From Labilibaculum sp041595635 (lineage in GTDB: Bacteria; Bacteroidota; Bacteroidia; Bacteroidales; Marinifilaceae), in contig NZ_JBFHJW010000011.1 of NCBI RefSeq assembly GCF_041595635.1, positions 1 to 64,000 of the forward strand: 64,000 bases of DNA. Direction: 5' to 3'. The position numbers and the translations under genes were made by a program. Below the pieces are notes generated by a model. That model searched no databases. It was not told the DNA's origin and saw nothing but the letters and a program-made list of their open reading frames with translations. This document shows, one piece after another, positions 27,596-37,131 of the stretch. Position 1 is the stretch's first letter; each line of letters starts with the position of its first letter.

Positions 27596-28255
27596 ATGAC
27601 AAAAATTGAAATCGAAGCGGGTTTACAAGAAATTTGCCCTTCGCTCCAACTGGGAATTATTCAATGTAAAGTAAATACTAAAGAAGAAAACCCAAATCTT
27701 TGGCAATTGATTAATGAAACCACTATAAATATCCAACAAAACCTGGCTATTCCTGCTATAGCCGATATACCTGCCATAAAAAGCTCTAAAAAAGCATACC
27801 GAGCTATCGGAAAAGATCCAAGTCGATATCGCCTATCGGCAGAATCCCTTTTACGAAGAATTGTGAACGGAAAAGGCTTATACAAAATCAATAATGTAGT
27901 GGATTTATTAAATTTGGCATCCATTAAAAGTGGTTTTTCAATAGGAGGATACAATGCTGATAAAATAGAAGGAACGGTTCGCTTTGGAATTGGAAAAGCC
28001 GACGAAATCTATCAAGGAATTGGGCGAGGTAAATTAAACATTGATAAATTACCCATTTTCAGAGATCAACAAGGAGCTTTTGGAAGTCCTACAAGCGATT
28101 CGTTACGAACTCAGATTGATGAAAGCTGCAGCAACTTTCTGATGATAATAATAAGTTTTCAGTCTGAAAATGGTTTAACTGAAGCCATGGATGTAGCAAT
28201 TAATCTGCTAAAAGAATATGCCGAAGCTGAACAGATACAAAAAACAATGCTCTAA
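27596..28255 (+). CDS. B3/B4 tRNA-binding-domain protein
   Basis: 219 residues resembling the B3/B4 domain of phenylalanyl-tRNA synthetase beta (PheT) as a free-standing protein. It shows the family features YRAIGKDPSRYRLSAESLLRR, NNVVDLLNLASI and IGGYNADKI. Stand-alone B3/B4 proteins are suggested to edit or bind aminoacyl-tRNA, but the role here is inferred. No signal peptide. It is convergent with the TonB-like gene, with 47 bp between. Confidence 0.82.
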   Translation: MTKIEIEAGLQEICPSLQLGIIQCKVNTKEENPNLWQLINETTINIQQNLAIPAIADIPAIKSSKKAYRAIGKDPSRYRLSAESLLRRIVNGKGLYKINNVVDLLNLASIKSGFSIGGYNADKIEGTVRFGIGKADEIYQGIGRGKLNIDKLPIFRDQQGAFGSPTSDSLRTQIDESCSNFLMIIISFQSENGLTEAMDVAINLLKEYAEAEQIQKTML

Positions 28256-28302
28256 TAGAAAGGCCTACCGAACAAACGGCAGACCCTATTTTTATAATTT
28301 AA

Positions 28303-29019
28303 TTACTGAAGTACAAAGTTAATTACTGATGTATAAGAAACTCTTACTGGTTTTCCTCTTTGTCTGCCAGGTTCGAATTTAGGTAAGTTCTTAATTACCC
28401 TCATAGCCTCCTGATCTAGAGATGCATCAATTCCACGAAGTAATTGTACCTTTGTTACACTTCCATCTTTATCAACTACAAAACTAACAAACACTCGTCC
28501 TGTAATATTATTTTCCTGAGCAATTACAGGGTATCGAATACTTGAGTTAATGTAGCGGTAAAGCTCCAAATCTCCTTCTGTTTTATTCTTGCAAATTTCA
28601 GGTCTGAAGATTGGCATTTCCTCTACAATCACAAAAACTTTTGCTTCTTCATCTACTTCTTCTTCTTCAAAAACTTCCTGTGGTTCAATTTCAACTTCAG
28701 TTTCCTGATTAAAAGCTTCCTCAACAATCTCAATTTCAGTTTCCAATTCTGTATTGTCCTCAACAATCGTAATTATATCTGTCAATTGTATTTTTGGCGG
28801 TAGCTTTGGTTTTTCCTTAATTTCTTCCTGTCGAGTTATAGGAACTAATTCTTCATCCAACTTCACATCAATAAAATCCCCTATTTCGACCACCTCTCGT
28901 ACTTTTGTTGGCCATTCAAAAGAAATTAATGTCAAAGCCAAAGCCAAAGCCAATCCTATTTCAAAAAACAAGGATTTACGTTTCTCTAAATCGGCATTTG
29001 GGTTCTTTTTGGGAATCAT
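28303..29019 (-). CDS. TonB-family energy transducer, copy 1
   Basis: 238 residues. Short cytoplasmic N-terminus, one membrane helix (LFFEIGLALALALTLISF, about 18-35), an acidic Glu/Val-rich periplasmic linker (EEVDEEAKVFVIVEEMPIF), and a C-terminal TonB domain (YPVIAQENNITGRVFVSFVV, LDQEAMRVIKNLPKFEPG). It should couple proton motive force to an outer-membrane receptor or, as part of a sensor locus, relay envelope state. It is one of three TonB-domain genes in a row and ends at a convergent gene. Confidence 0.88.
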   Translation of the reverse strand: MIPKKNPNADLEKRKSLFFEIGLALALALTLISFEWPTKVREVVEIGDFIDVKLDEELVPITRQEEIKEKPKLPPKIQLTDIITIVEDNTELETEIEIVEEAFNQETEVEIEPQEVFEEEEVDEEAKVFVIVEEMPIFRPEICKNKTEGDLELYRYINSSIRYPVIAQENNITGRVFVSFVVDKDGSVTKVQLLRGIDASLDQEAMRVIKNLPKFEPGRQRGKPVRVSYTSVINFVLQ

Positions 29020-29333
29020 AACTAAACATTTTATAGATTATAAGAGCAGTTTAATAGTGACCATAAACGAACATCACCTTAAAACCTGATAATGTTCAGA
29101 TTAAAGTCCTCATAAGAGGATGAGTTCAAAGAACGTCTAGTATTTGTAATATACGCATTTTACTTGTATTTGTTTCAATCTACAAAGGACTTATGTACAA
29201 TCAAATTCTTTTAAATCCCATTTTAAACCCTATTTTTAGAACAAGATAAGTAGTAAAGCTTTTCGATCCCTTCTATTATCTATACGACTCTTTAATAAAC
29301 TAAATAATTAGTTATAGTATTCAAATAAAAAAT
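29020..29333. other. Intergenic region between the two TonB genes
   Basis: No gene is seen. It contains a small perfect hairpin (TCCTC ataa GAGGA type, 29107-29120) about 90 bp upstream of the downstream TonB gene. It may be a leader or regulatory structure. Confidence 0.35.
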
Positions 29334-30035
29334 CTAGTGCAGAACAAAAGAAATATAACCACTAAACCAAACACTTACAGGCTTATCCCTCTGCATTCCA
29401 GGTTTAAATTTTGATAAATTTTTAACCACTCGTATGGCCTCCTGATCTAATGATGGGTCAACAGGTCTCATTACTTGTACTTGATCTATATTTCCTGTTT
29501 TCGTAACAACAAAGCGAACATACACTTTACCTTCAATTCCATTTTCCTGTGCTATCAAAGGATATTTAGTTCTTTTTTGCATACTGATGAATAAATCCTT
29601 TAATCCTTCCTCGTAGGTACTATTCTTTGAAGGATTAAAAATTGGCATCTGCTCTACCAGAACAAAAGGCACATCTTCAACCACTTCCAAATCTTCAGTA
29701 ACATCTTTAATTAGATAGGAATCATCCTCACTCACATCTGAATCTTTAATTTCAAGATCAGGTACGTCCTCATCATCATTAGCAAGAATAAGACTTGTAA
29801 GCTCAATAGGTTGAATAACTGGTATTTCCTTCGGTCTGGGTTTGTCCTGAACCGTAATTGGCACAATTTCATCCATTTCCTCTAGAGCGTCAAAAGTCAA
29901 GTCTTCCGATTTTTTAACGGGCGACTTGTATTCAAAGGCCATTAGTACAAAAAAAAGGCTCAATAAAATTCCGATTTGAAAAAACAAAGTTCTTTTCGAT
30001 TCCAAATCATAGCGAGGGTATTTTTTCACTTCCAT
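29334..30035 (-). CDS. TonB-family energy transducer, copy 2
   Basis: 233 residues with the same plan as the neighbouring copy: KRTLFFQIGILLSLFFVLMAF membrane segment (about 14-34), an acidic linker (EDVPDLEIKDSDVSEDDS), and a TonB C-terminal domain (YPLIAQENGIEGKVYVRFVV, LDQEAIRVVKNLSKFKPG). Paralogue of the 28303-29019 gene and probably part of the same expansion. It lies 99 bp downstream of the M56 gene on the same strand. Confidence 0.88.
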   Translation of the reverse strand: MEVKKYPRYDLESKRTLFFQIGILLSLFFVLMAFEYKSPVKKSEDLTFDALEEMDEIVPITVQDKPRPKEIPVIQPIELTSLILANDDEDVPDLEIKDSDVSEDDSYLIKDVTEDLEVVEDVPFVLVEQMPIFNPSKNSTYEEGLKDLFISMQKRTKYPLIAQENGIEGKVYVRFVVTKTGNIDQVQVMRPVDPSLDQEAIRVVKNLSKFKPGMQRDKPVSVWFSGYISFVLH

Positions 30036-30134
30036 AATAACGATTTTTGGTTAAATAATACAAAGTAACTAGACCTTATTACTAAGAACTTAGTTTGTCA
30101 ACTAAATTCTTAGTTAATGTAAATAAAAAAATTA

Positions 30135-31958
30135 TTATTTAAGCGAGAAACGAATAGGAATTGTATAATTAACATCAACTTTCTTTGCCGATTGCTCTCC
30201 AGGAATCCATTTTGGCATGCTATTAACCACTCGCAAAGCTTCCCGATTCAATTCAACATTTGCTCCTTTAATTATTCTGGCGTTCGCAATACCTCCATCT
30301 GATTTAACGACAAATTGGACAAAAACCAATCCTTCATAACCTTGTTCTACAGCTAAAAACGGGTATTGAATTTCTCGTACAATGTATTTTCTCAAACTAC
30401 CATTAACACCCAGGAATTTTGGCATTTTCTCAACCACGTTATGCTGTTTGTTTATTTTATTTTTTGCCTTCAACACTTTATCGAGATGATAATCGGATGG
30501 ATTCTTTATTTTTGATAAAATAGGTTTTGGCAATGAAACTGGCTTCTCGATAAAGCCATTCAACTGGAAGTTAACAGGCACAGTATAAGCAATGTTTACC
30601 AACTCACCATCATGCTTAGCAGGCATCCATTTAGGAAGAGATTTAACAACTCGCAAAGCTTCCGTATTTAAAAGAGAATGAACACCTCTTGCCAATGATA
30701 CATTCTTAACATATCCTTCTTTGCTAACCACAAAAGAGACGAACACTCTTCCTTCAATTTTATTTTTTCGTGCAAGCTTAGGATAATGAACGTGTTGTTC
30801 CATGTAGTTCTGAAGAGCAATAACTCCTCCTGGAAAAACAGGCATTTGATCGCTAATGGTCTTTCTTTCTTCAGAATTAGTGTTTTCTTTATATTCTAGA
30901 CTGCTTATTTTATGACTGAAAAGAAATGATGGATGTTTTGTTTCATTTTCAGTATTAAAATTGTCTGCTTGATCCTGTAAAGGAAAAAATAAGTTCAAAT
31001 CACTGGGAAGTAACTCTTTGAAAGAAAATTCTGAAGATAATTTTTCTTCCTCTTTAATTGTAAATGCGAATGCTGACAACAATAACATGCCAATTGGCAT
31101 AATCAGAATTAATTTGATCAATGCTATTCTCGGTGTTTTTATTCGCCCAAGCATTGAGATTCGCTTTTTTAAGGTAGATTGACCGAAGTTATTTGCCAAA
31201 CGGAACAAATCACCACCAGCAAATTGGTTTACAATATGCTTTTTGTATTCATCTATATCTACACTTCCATTCACAACTTTATCGTCGGCTAAATATTCAT
31301 GAACTTCCTGAATTGAAGACTTATAAAGCCAAACAATAGGATTCATCCAGAATAAAACTGTAAGAATTTCTATCAGTAACAGATCAAAAGTATGCAACTG
31401 TTCAACATGCACATGCTCATGAGCTATTATAGATGTAAAATTCGCTTTTTGATAATCAGCCCGACTGATAAACACGGAGTTTAGAAATGAAAATGGAGGA
31501 TAATCTTCATCCATTACTATCAAGCGGAAGCCATTGTGGTAAATAATTTCACTGCTATTAGTCCAGCGAATTAATTGAGTCAAATTTCGAAGAAACCGAA
31601 TCATAAAAAGAAGAATCCCTAAAAGGTAAACGATTCCTAAATATTGGTACCAACTTACTGTTTTTTTTATACTTGCCGTAACAACTACCTCATCGAGCAT
31701 ATTGCTATTTAAATACTGATGAGAAACTTTTACCATTGCACCTATAACATGCAATGGAGATTCGATTGTACTCTAAGGTTCGGCCTGAATAGGGATTTCA
31801 AGGGTAGGAATTAGTAGGGAGGCAAGCAAGGTTAGCAAAAGGAATACACGGTTTACTCTAAAAAAAGTATCTCTTTTTAGAAAAAACCAATACAAGGCAT
31901 AAAAAAACACCATACATATTGTCGATTGTAAAAAATATAAAATGATGCTTGTTACCAT
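30135..31958 (-). pseudogene. M56 (BlaR1-type) metalloprotease-TonB fusion interrupted by an amber codon
   Basis: If read through, this is a 607-codon protein. The first 61 codons give two membrane helices (LYFLQSTICMVFFYALYWF and VFLLLTLLASLLIPTL). Then TAG stands at 31773-31775 in the same frame, and the frame continues without shift into the rest: a further membrane helix (YLGIVYLLGILLFMIRFL), the zinc-protease motif HEHVH (residues about 180-184), another helix (LIKLILIMPIGMLLLS), and two C-terminal TonB domains (YPKLARKNKIEGRVFV and YPFLAVEQGYEGLVFV). The second half could start at a TTG (31754) or ATG (31736). It lies 12 bp after a BlaI gene, the usual partner. Whether the TAG is a mutation, an error or is read through is unknown. 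Confidence 0.85.
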
Positions 31959-31970
31959 TTAATTAATCGA

Positions 31971-32345
31971 TTATCTGCTTTGCTTTTTAATTTGTTCTTC
32001 AACCATTTTCTTTACCTCTTCTAATTCTGATAAACTCACATGTTCTTCTTTTGCAAAAAATGAAACCATATCGCGATACGAATTGGAAAAATAGTTACGA
32101 ACAAAGCCTTTCATAAATTTTCTGGTATACTCTTTCTTTCCTATTAAAGGAAAATACTGATGACTTTTTCCGTAAGCAACATGACTAACAAAGCCTTTTT
32201 TCTCAAGAATCCTTGTAATAGTAGACACCGTATTGTAGGCTGGTTTTGGCTCGGGAATTTTCTCTATTATCTCTTTTATAAATGCATTTTCAAGATTCCA
32301 AAGTATCTGCATTACTTGCTCTTCGGCTCGGGTTAACTCTTTCAT
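31971..32345 (-). CDS. BlaI/MecI/CopY-family repressor
   Basis: 124 residues with the winged-helix start KELTRAEEQVMQILW, the recognition region PAYNTVSTITRILEKKGFVSHV, and a C-terminal dimerisation helix (LSELEEVKKMVEEQI). Family members repress their own operon and are inactivated by proteolysis after the M56 membrane partner senses a signal. The partner gene follows after 12 bp. The target is probably this operon and perhaps the TonB genes, not beta-lactamase, since none is nearby. Confidence 0.93.
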   Translation of the reverse strand: MKELTRAEEQVMQILWNLENAFIKEIIEKIPEPKPAYNTVSTITRILEKKGFVSHVAYGKSHQYFPLIGKKEYTRKFMKGFVRNYFSNSYRDMVSFFAKEEHVSLSELEEVKKMVEEQIKKQSR

Positions 32346-32474
32346 TGATTTTAATTTTGGGTCATTTCTAGGCTTAAATATATAACTATAAGCTTAGTTT
32401 TACAAGAACATCATATATACTACCACCAACATATGACAATTAAGTATGAAATTAATAGAATATTACTCGGTATT

Positions 32475-33254
32475 TTATATTATTCGAAAGGAATCTGCAT
32501 CCAAGTGAACTGGAAATTTTCGTCTAAACTGATTTAAGTCCTCTAATTTTATTTCCAAAGTAATGATTTCTTCCTGATGATCGGCACACTTTCCCATTAG
32601 CTTTCCCTTTGCATCAAAAAGCGAAGAATCTCCAGCATAAGAAAGTCCTAATTCATCTTGTCCAATCCGATTCACGCCCACAACAAACGACTGATTTTCT
32701 ATCGATCTAGCCTTTAGTAGTGTATTCCAAACATCTCTTCGGGACTCAGGCCAATTGGCAACATACAACAAAATATCATAATCATTCTTATTGCGGCTCC
32801 ATACCGGAAAACGCAAATCGTAACACACCAATGGACAGATACGCCACTTGCCTAAAGTAAAAATCAATCGTTCAGTTCCACCTACAAAATGATGATCTTC
32901 CTCTCCCATTCGGAACAAATGTCGTTTATCGTAAGAACAGAGTATTTTTTCACCATCTACACAATACAAACGATTATAATAGTCACCCTCTTCCTCCACT
33001 ATGATGCTTCCCAATATAGCAGCATTTGTTTCTTTCGCCTGCTGTTTCATCCAATCTAATGTTATAGCGGCCTTAGGAGCAATCGCTTGTTTATTCTCCA
33101 TCATAAAACCAGAGGAAAACATCTCTGGCAAAAGAATTAAATCAGTTTGATTTTTATGTGGCAAAAGTAGATCTGAAATTCGCTTTAGATTTCCTTCTAC
33201 ATTTCCCCAAACTAAATCAATTTGTACTAAACTAATTTTCAAAAGATCCGACAT
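32475..33254 (-). CDS. Omega-amidase / nitrilase-family hydrolase (YafV-like)
   Basis: 259 residues of the carbon-nitrogen hydrolase family with the triad Glu44 (LLPEMFSSGF), Lys110 (YDKRHLF) and Cys144 (VCYDLRFP). Overall it resembles YafV/Nit2 omega-amidases, which hydrolyse alpha-ketoglutaramate and similar ketoacid amides to repair or salvage transaminase products. No signal peptide. It lies 12 bp upstream of the stop of the neighbouring acyltransferase gene on the same strand and may share its transcript. Confidence 0.88.
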   Translation of the reverse strand: MSDLLKISLVQIDLVWGNVEGNLKRISDLLLPHKNQTDLILLPEMFSSGFMMENKQAIAPKAAITLDWMKQQAKETNAAILGSIIVEEEGDYYNRLYCVDGEKILCSYDKRHLFRMGEEDHHFVGGTERLIFTLGKWRICPLVCYDLRFPVWSRNKNDYDILLYVANWPESRRDVWNTLLKARSIENQSFVVGVNRIGQDELGLSYAGDSSLFDAKGKLMGKCADHQEEIITLEIKLEDLNQFRRKFPVHLDADSFRII

Positions 33255-33266
33255 TCTACTGTTAGT

Positions 33267-33815
33267 TTATAATCCTGTAGTAAATTTCTCAGGATATTTA
33301 GGTTTACTATTGGTGTATTTACTTTTGATCTTTTTCATATCCTCGTCAACATTGCCTGTAGGATAAAAAGCCTCACCACAAGATAAGGTTTTATCTTTAT
33401 AATTGATTTCGGCCAAATAAATAGGAACATTAGCTTTTAAAGCAATGTAATAAAATCCTTTTTTCCATTCAGAACGCAAACTACGACTACCTTCGGGTGC
33501 CATTGATAAATACAAGGACTCCCGAGCAGCAAATTCTTTGGCTAGTTCATCGGTCATATTCCCTTTTTTCGAACGATTTACGGGAATCACGCCCCATGAT
33601 TTTAAGATAATGGAAAACGGAAATACAAACATCTCTTTTTTCATGAGAACAGTAGTTGGAATGTTATGTGATAAAAAAGCTAGCTTTCCCCATATAAAAT
33701 CCCAGTTAGAAGTATGAGGAACTGCGATTACCACAGCCTTTTTAACCTGAGGAATATCTCCAATGTATTTCCATCCACACAATTGCATGAGTAACTTACT
33801 AATTTTAGCCTTCAT
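33267..33815 (-). CDS. Small 1-acyl-glycerol-3-phosphate acyltransferase-like protein
   Basis: About 182 residues from the chosen Met (MKAKISKLLMQL). It has the PlsC-type HxxxxD motif in PHTSNWDF, then GVIPVNRSKKGN, and the second motif MAPEGSRSLRSEWKKGF. This predicts transfer of an acyl group to a phospholipid or related acceptor. Longer starts up to 33920 would add an unconvincing hydrophobic segment. It is the shorter of the known PlsC-like types; the acceptor is unknown. It is upstream of the amidase gene on the same strand. Confidence 0.82.
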   Translation of the reverse strand: MKAKISKLLMQLCGWKYIGDIPQVKKAVVIAVPHTSNWDFIWGKLAFLSHNIPTTVLMKKEMFVFPFSIILKSWGVIPVNRSKKGNMTDELAKEFAARESLYLSMAPEGSRSLRSEWKKGFYYIALKANVPIYLAEINYKDKTLSCGEAFYPTGNVDEDMKKIKSKYTNSKPKYPEKFTTGL

Positions 33816-34001
33816 AATTTCCAATATAATTATTAATCGTCCTGCAAAACAATCGATTCTTTGCATACAAAACAACAGCAATGGAATATATTTTAACAGA
33901 AAAAAATATCCCAAGCTCAATAAATCTCAATAAAAACTATTATTTTGTAAAAAAACAGAGAATGTTTACAATCAACTCCAACTATATAAAACATAATTAT
34001 T

Positions 34002-35012
34002 TTGGCTTTTCTACAAAAAGACGTAATTTTTTCAAGTAAATGGTTTTACAATTATTCCATTTTAATATCTGGAGCCTTTATTATGGCTGCTGGGTTTGTA
34101 TTTTTTATTATACCTCACGGGATTGTTCCTGGCAGTATTTATGGTATTGGTATTATTATTAACCAATTAAGCATTGGATGGTTTCCAACGGGACTTTTTG
34201 GCCCTTTAAACCCTGCCGATTACGAAGGATTTTTCGCGGATATATTGTATCATTTTATGCATTATTCAAATGATTTATTCCGAAAATATAATGGAGGTAT
34301 TCCTGTAGGGATAGCTAGTTTAGCCATTGCTCTTCCCTTGAGTTTTATTGGCATTAAACTATTGGGTCCTCGTTTTGGCATCAAAACCTTTCTGGCTTTT
34401 GTTTTTAGTGCCCTGTTTATTGATATCATTAGTGCTTGGTGGGGATATATCCCCTTGGTTGATGACATGCTTCTGTCTTGTGTTTTCGGTGGAATTTTTA
34501 TTGGTTTTGGATTTGGGCTTATTATAAAAGCAAGAGCAACCTCTACAGGATCGGATATTGTTGCGATGATTGGAGCTAAATATACAGGTCTACCATTAGG
34601 TCAACTTGTTATTTACGTTGATTCGCTTATTGTACTAAGCAGTTTATACATTAAAATGGATTGGCAGATTCCCATGTATTCATGGATTGCTCTTTTTATC
34701 ATAGGAAAAGTTACCGATATTACCTTACAGGGATCTACCTACGAAAAAGCTCTTTTTATTATCTCTGATAAATATGAAGACATTAGAATAAAACTAACCA
34801 AAGATTTTAATTTAAATGGTACTATAATTAAAGGCAACAGAACACTTGATTTAAAGGAAAAAACAATCATCTTTATTGTTGTTAACAGAAGAGAATTAGC
34901 CATGTTACAGGATTACATTCATTCTATCGACCCTGTTGCATTTGTTTCTGTAATGGAAACCAATGAAATTCTTGGCAAAGGATTTAAATCCTTGAATGAT
35001 GATTTAATCTAA
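34002..35012 (+). CDS. YitT-family membrane protein (DUF161/DUF2179)
   Basis: 336 residues. About five or six membrane segments from residue 18 to 250 (ISGAFIMAAGFVFFIIPHGIVPGSIYGIGI, GFGFGLIIKARATSTGSD) are followed by a cytoplasmic DUF2179 domain (KALFIISDKYEDIRIKL, RTLDLKEKTIIFIVV). The start is TTG at 34002: an in-frame stop lies 15 bp upstream and the next Met is within the first membrane helix. Function in this family is not settled. The next gene starts 27 bp after the stop. Confidence 0.88.
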   Translation: MAFLQKDVIFSSKWFYNYSILISGAFIMAAGFVFFIIPHGIVPGSIYGIGIIINQLSIGWFPTGLFGPLNPADYEGFFADILYHFMHYSNDLFRKYNGGIPVGIASLAIALPLSFIGIKLLGPRFGIKTFLAFVFSALFIDIISAWWGYIPLVDDMLLSCVFGGIFIGFGFGLIIKARATSTGSDIVAMIGAKYTGLPLGQLVIYVDSLIVLSSLYIKMDWQIPMYSWIALFIIGKVTDITLQGSTYEKALFIISDKYEDIRIKLTKDFNLNGTIIKGNRTLDLKEKTIIFIVVNRRELAMLQDYIHSIDPVAFVSVMETNEILGKGFKSLNDDLI

Positions 35013-35038
35013 ATTTCAAACGTAAAGAATTAGCACTT

Positions 35039-35467
35039 ATGAAAGATTTACTAAAAATACTCAATCAACACAAAGATATTGCCTTAGCGACAGTTAATGA
35101 TCAGGGATGTCCTAAGGTAAGAATCTTTCAAATTATGCAATTGAACGATAACGATTTGTTCTTTTCCACTGCAAAAAACAAGGAAGTTTATTTTCAATTA
35201 CGAGAAAATCCGAAAGTTGAATTGGTAAGCTGGCACAATAATGTTTCGATTCGAATAGCTGGAACGGCTAGTTTTGATGTACCGAAAGAAACGCAAGAAA
35301 AGATTTTTGAGAACAGCAAAACACTTCATGAAATTTACCAGACTTGCGACAATCCTAATTTAACTTTTTTCAGAATTACAATAGAATGGGCTAAACTACT
35401 CGATTTAAACGCTACTCCTCCTCGTCGTGAATTTTTCGACAGAAAGGATGAGTCTTCTAAAGAATAA
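35039..35467 (+). CDS. Pyridoxamine 5'-phosphate oxidase-like FMN protein
   Basis: 142 residues with the split-barrel fold of the PNPOx-like family: IALATVNDQGCPKVRIFQIM, LFFSTAKNKEVYFQLRENPKVELVSW and IAGTASF. Family members use FMN or F420; the substrate is unknown. It starts 27 bp after the YitT gene, so the two are likely cotranscribed. The last 16 residues are charged and probably unstructured. Confidence 0.8.
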   Translation: MKDLLKILNQHKDIALATVNDQGCPKVRIFQIMQLNDNDLFFSTAKNKEVYFQLRENPKVELVSWHNNVSIRIAGTASFDVPKETQEKIFENSKTLHEIYQTCDNPNLTFFRITIEWAKLLDLNATPPRREFFDRKDESSKE

Positions 35468-35483
35468 ATTTAATTCATTGTAA

Positions 35484-36203
35484 CTAGCCAAAGATATTCA
35501 ATAGGGAGCTCCACCAATTTCTTTCTTGTATTTCTTTTATTTTCTGAAGCAGATAGTCGGAACATACTGTTGGCATTGGTGCATTGCCAACTTTTATAAA
35601 TAGTTGGAAAAGCTCTCTATCGGCACCCGTTGCATCGGATAAATCCATACGAGAAAAATACAAACGGAGCTGCTCTTCATCTTTCAAACTAGACTTTCCA
35701 GAATAATATTTAAACAAGACTTCATTGGTTTTTAAATCGGCTACTACATTCGTAGGATTTATTCTGGCACGAATAGCCTTACGAACTACCGCAAGAATGG
35801 ATTGAACATTATTGATACCTTGTTCCACAACAATAGAAATATCATCCATACTAAGTCGCACCATGGCCCGTAAACACATTACCTCGGCTTGTAAAGGAGA
35901 TAAATCTCGAGTTAAACTGCAAAAGCGAGCCAAAACGGGATTGGCATCTGCCAGATTATTGGCATAATCAGAAAACTCTTTACTTTTGCGTTTAGCAACT
36001 CGTAATTTTGCTAATTTTCGTGCTATCTTAAACACAAAAATCATATCGGTATGACTAAATATTTTGCGTTTTTCCCAACATTCCTCTATGGTTAAAGTAA
36101 CAACATCAAGAGCTTCCTCCTGATCTTTGACCAAACAGTACACGTAGTGGTAAATCTTATCTGAATTAGAGAAAATAAAGGTATTAAAATGTGATTTATC
36201 CAT
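35484..36203 (-). CDS. Degenerate sigma-70-like protein with anti-sigma-like C-terminal tail
   Basis: 239 residues. The first half looks like an ECF sigma factor: region 2 (IYHYVYCLVKDQEEALDVV, EECWEKRKIF; about 17-50) and region 4 (SPLQAEVMCLRAMVRLSMDDIS, about 101-122, then a helix ending VVRKAIRARI). The second half is not part of a normal ECF factor: LFKYYSGKSSLKDEEQLRLYF (about 163-183) resembles the zinc-free start of FecR-type anti-sigma factors, and the end (WWSSLLNIFG) is hydrophobic. The residues usual for promoter recognition are weakly kept. It may be an inactive or specialised regulator; no partner gene is adjacent. Confidence 0.6.
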   Translation of the reverse strand: MDKSHFNTFIFSNSDKIYHYVYCLVKDQEEALDVVTLTIEECWEKRKIFSHTDMIFVFKIARKLAKLRVAKRKSKEFSDYANNLADANPVLARFCSLTRDLSPLQAEVMCLRAMVRLSMDDISIVVEQGINNVQSILAVVRKAIRARINPTNVVADLKTNEVLFKYYSGKSSLKDEEQLRLYFSRMDLSDATGADRELFQLFIKVGNAPMPTVCSDYLLQKIKEIQERNWWSSLLNIFG

Positions 36204-36321
36204 TTTAAGTTAGATAATAGTGTTTTTTTTTATCGCAGTTAAGCTAGGCTTTTAAGCACATAAAAAAAAGTTACAAGACAAAAACGAGCAGTGTAGAAAT
36301 TTCCTTTATTACACCTAACTT

Positions 36322-37131
36322 CTATTTTAACGGAGAATCAGGCTCTTTGGCCATATGATTATAAGTTAATTTTTCTAGTAAAGAAGGGAACCATTTTTTA
36401 AGCCAAACTGTAAATTTCCCTTCTAAAAAGGTCAAAATTAATTCTCGCTTTCGCTTTACCACTGCGTTTGCAATTAGTCGAGCACATTCCTCTGCACTCA
36501 TCATCTTGCTCTCATCGCGTGGTGTTTCTCCCTGCGATGAGCCATCAGCTGTTAAAGCAACACTACGAACATTCGAGGCTGTAAATCCAGGAGCGGCCAC
36601 TAAAACGTGAACACCTGTTTTCAGATTCTCTACGCGTAGGGTTTCTAAAAATCCACGAATTGCATATTTGGAAGCAGCATATCCTGTGCGAGCAGGCAAA
36701 CCAACATAACCAGCAATGGATATAACGCCTACAACCGATCCTTTGGCTTGGGTAATGTATGGCATTGCAAATTTTGTACAATACACTGTACCCCAAAAAT
36801 TTACATCCATCAATTTTTTAAGAACAGATAAATCCAAATCAACAAAAAGAGCTCTCATGGAAATTCCCGCATTGTTTATTAATACATCAAGGCTACCAAA
36901 TTTCTCAACGGTCTTTGCAATTAAATTTTCACAATCCTCTTGTATACTAACATCTGTGCGTACTGCTAAAACCTCATTCCCCATCGATTGAATTTTCGCT
37001 TCTATCTCTTTAAGCTTATCAAGATTTCTGGCAGCCAAAACAATTTTTGAGCCACGAGATGCAAATTCAAAAGCCAATGCTCTTCCAATTCCAGAAGAAG
37101 CACCAGTAATCACAACAATTTTTTGATTCAT
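36322..37131 (-). CDS. Short-chain dehydrogenase/reductase
   Basis: 269 residues with the SDR cofactor loop TGASSGIGRALAFEF (about 9-23), NNAGIS, the catalytic YAASKYA and a C-terminal hydrophobic extension (VWLKKWFPSLLEKL) typical of the membrane-associated DHRS/Rtn-like subgroup. The substrate is not known. It is a single gene on the minus strand; no operon partner within 300 bp. Confidence 0.85.
   Translation of the reverse strand: MNQKIVVITGASSGIGRALAFEFASRGSKIVLAARNLDKLKEIEAKIQSMGNEVLAVRTDVSIQEDCENLIAKTVEKFGSLDVLINNAGISMRALFVDLDLSVLKKLMDVNFWGTVYCTKFAMPYITQAKGSVVGVISIAGYVGLPARTGYAASKYAIRGFLETLRVENLKTGVHVLVAAPGFTASNVRSVALTADGSSQGETPRDESKMMSAEECARLIANAVVKRKRELILTFLEGKFTVWLKKWFPSLLEKLTYNHMAKEPDSPLK

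Noticed and set aside
31773..31775. TAG as pyrrolysine or other recoding signal in the M56 gene
   Set aside because: No recoding signal is visible and Bacteroidota are not known for pyrrolysine; mutation or readthrough is simpler.
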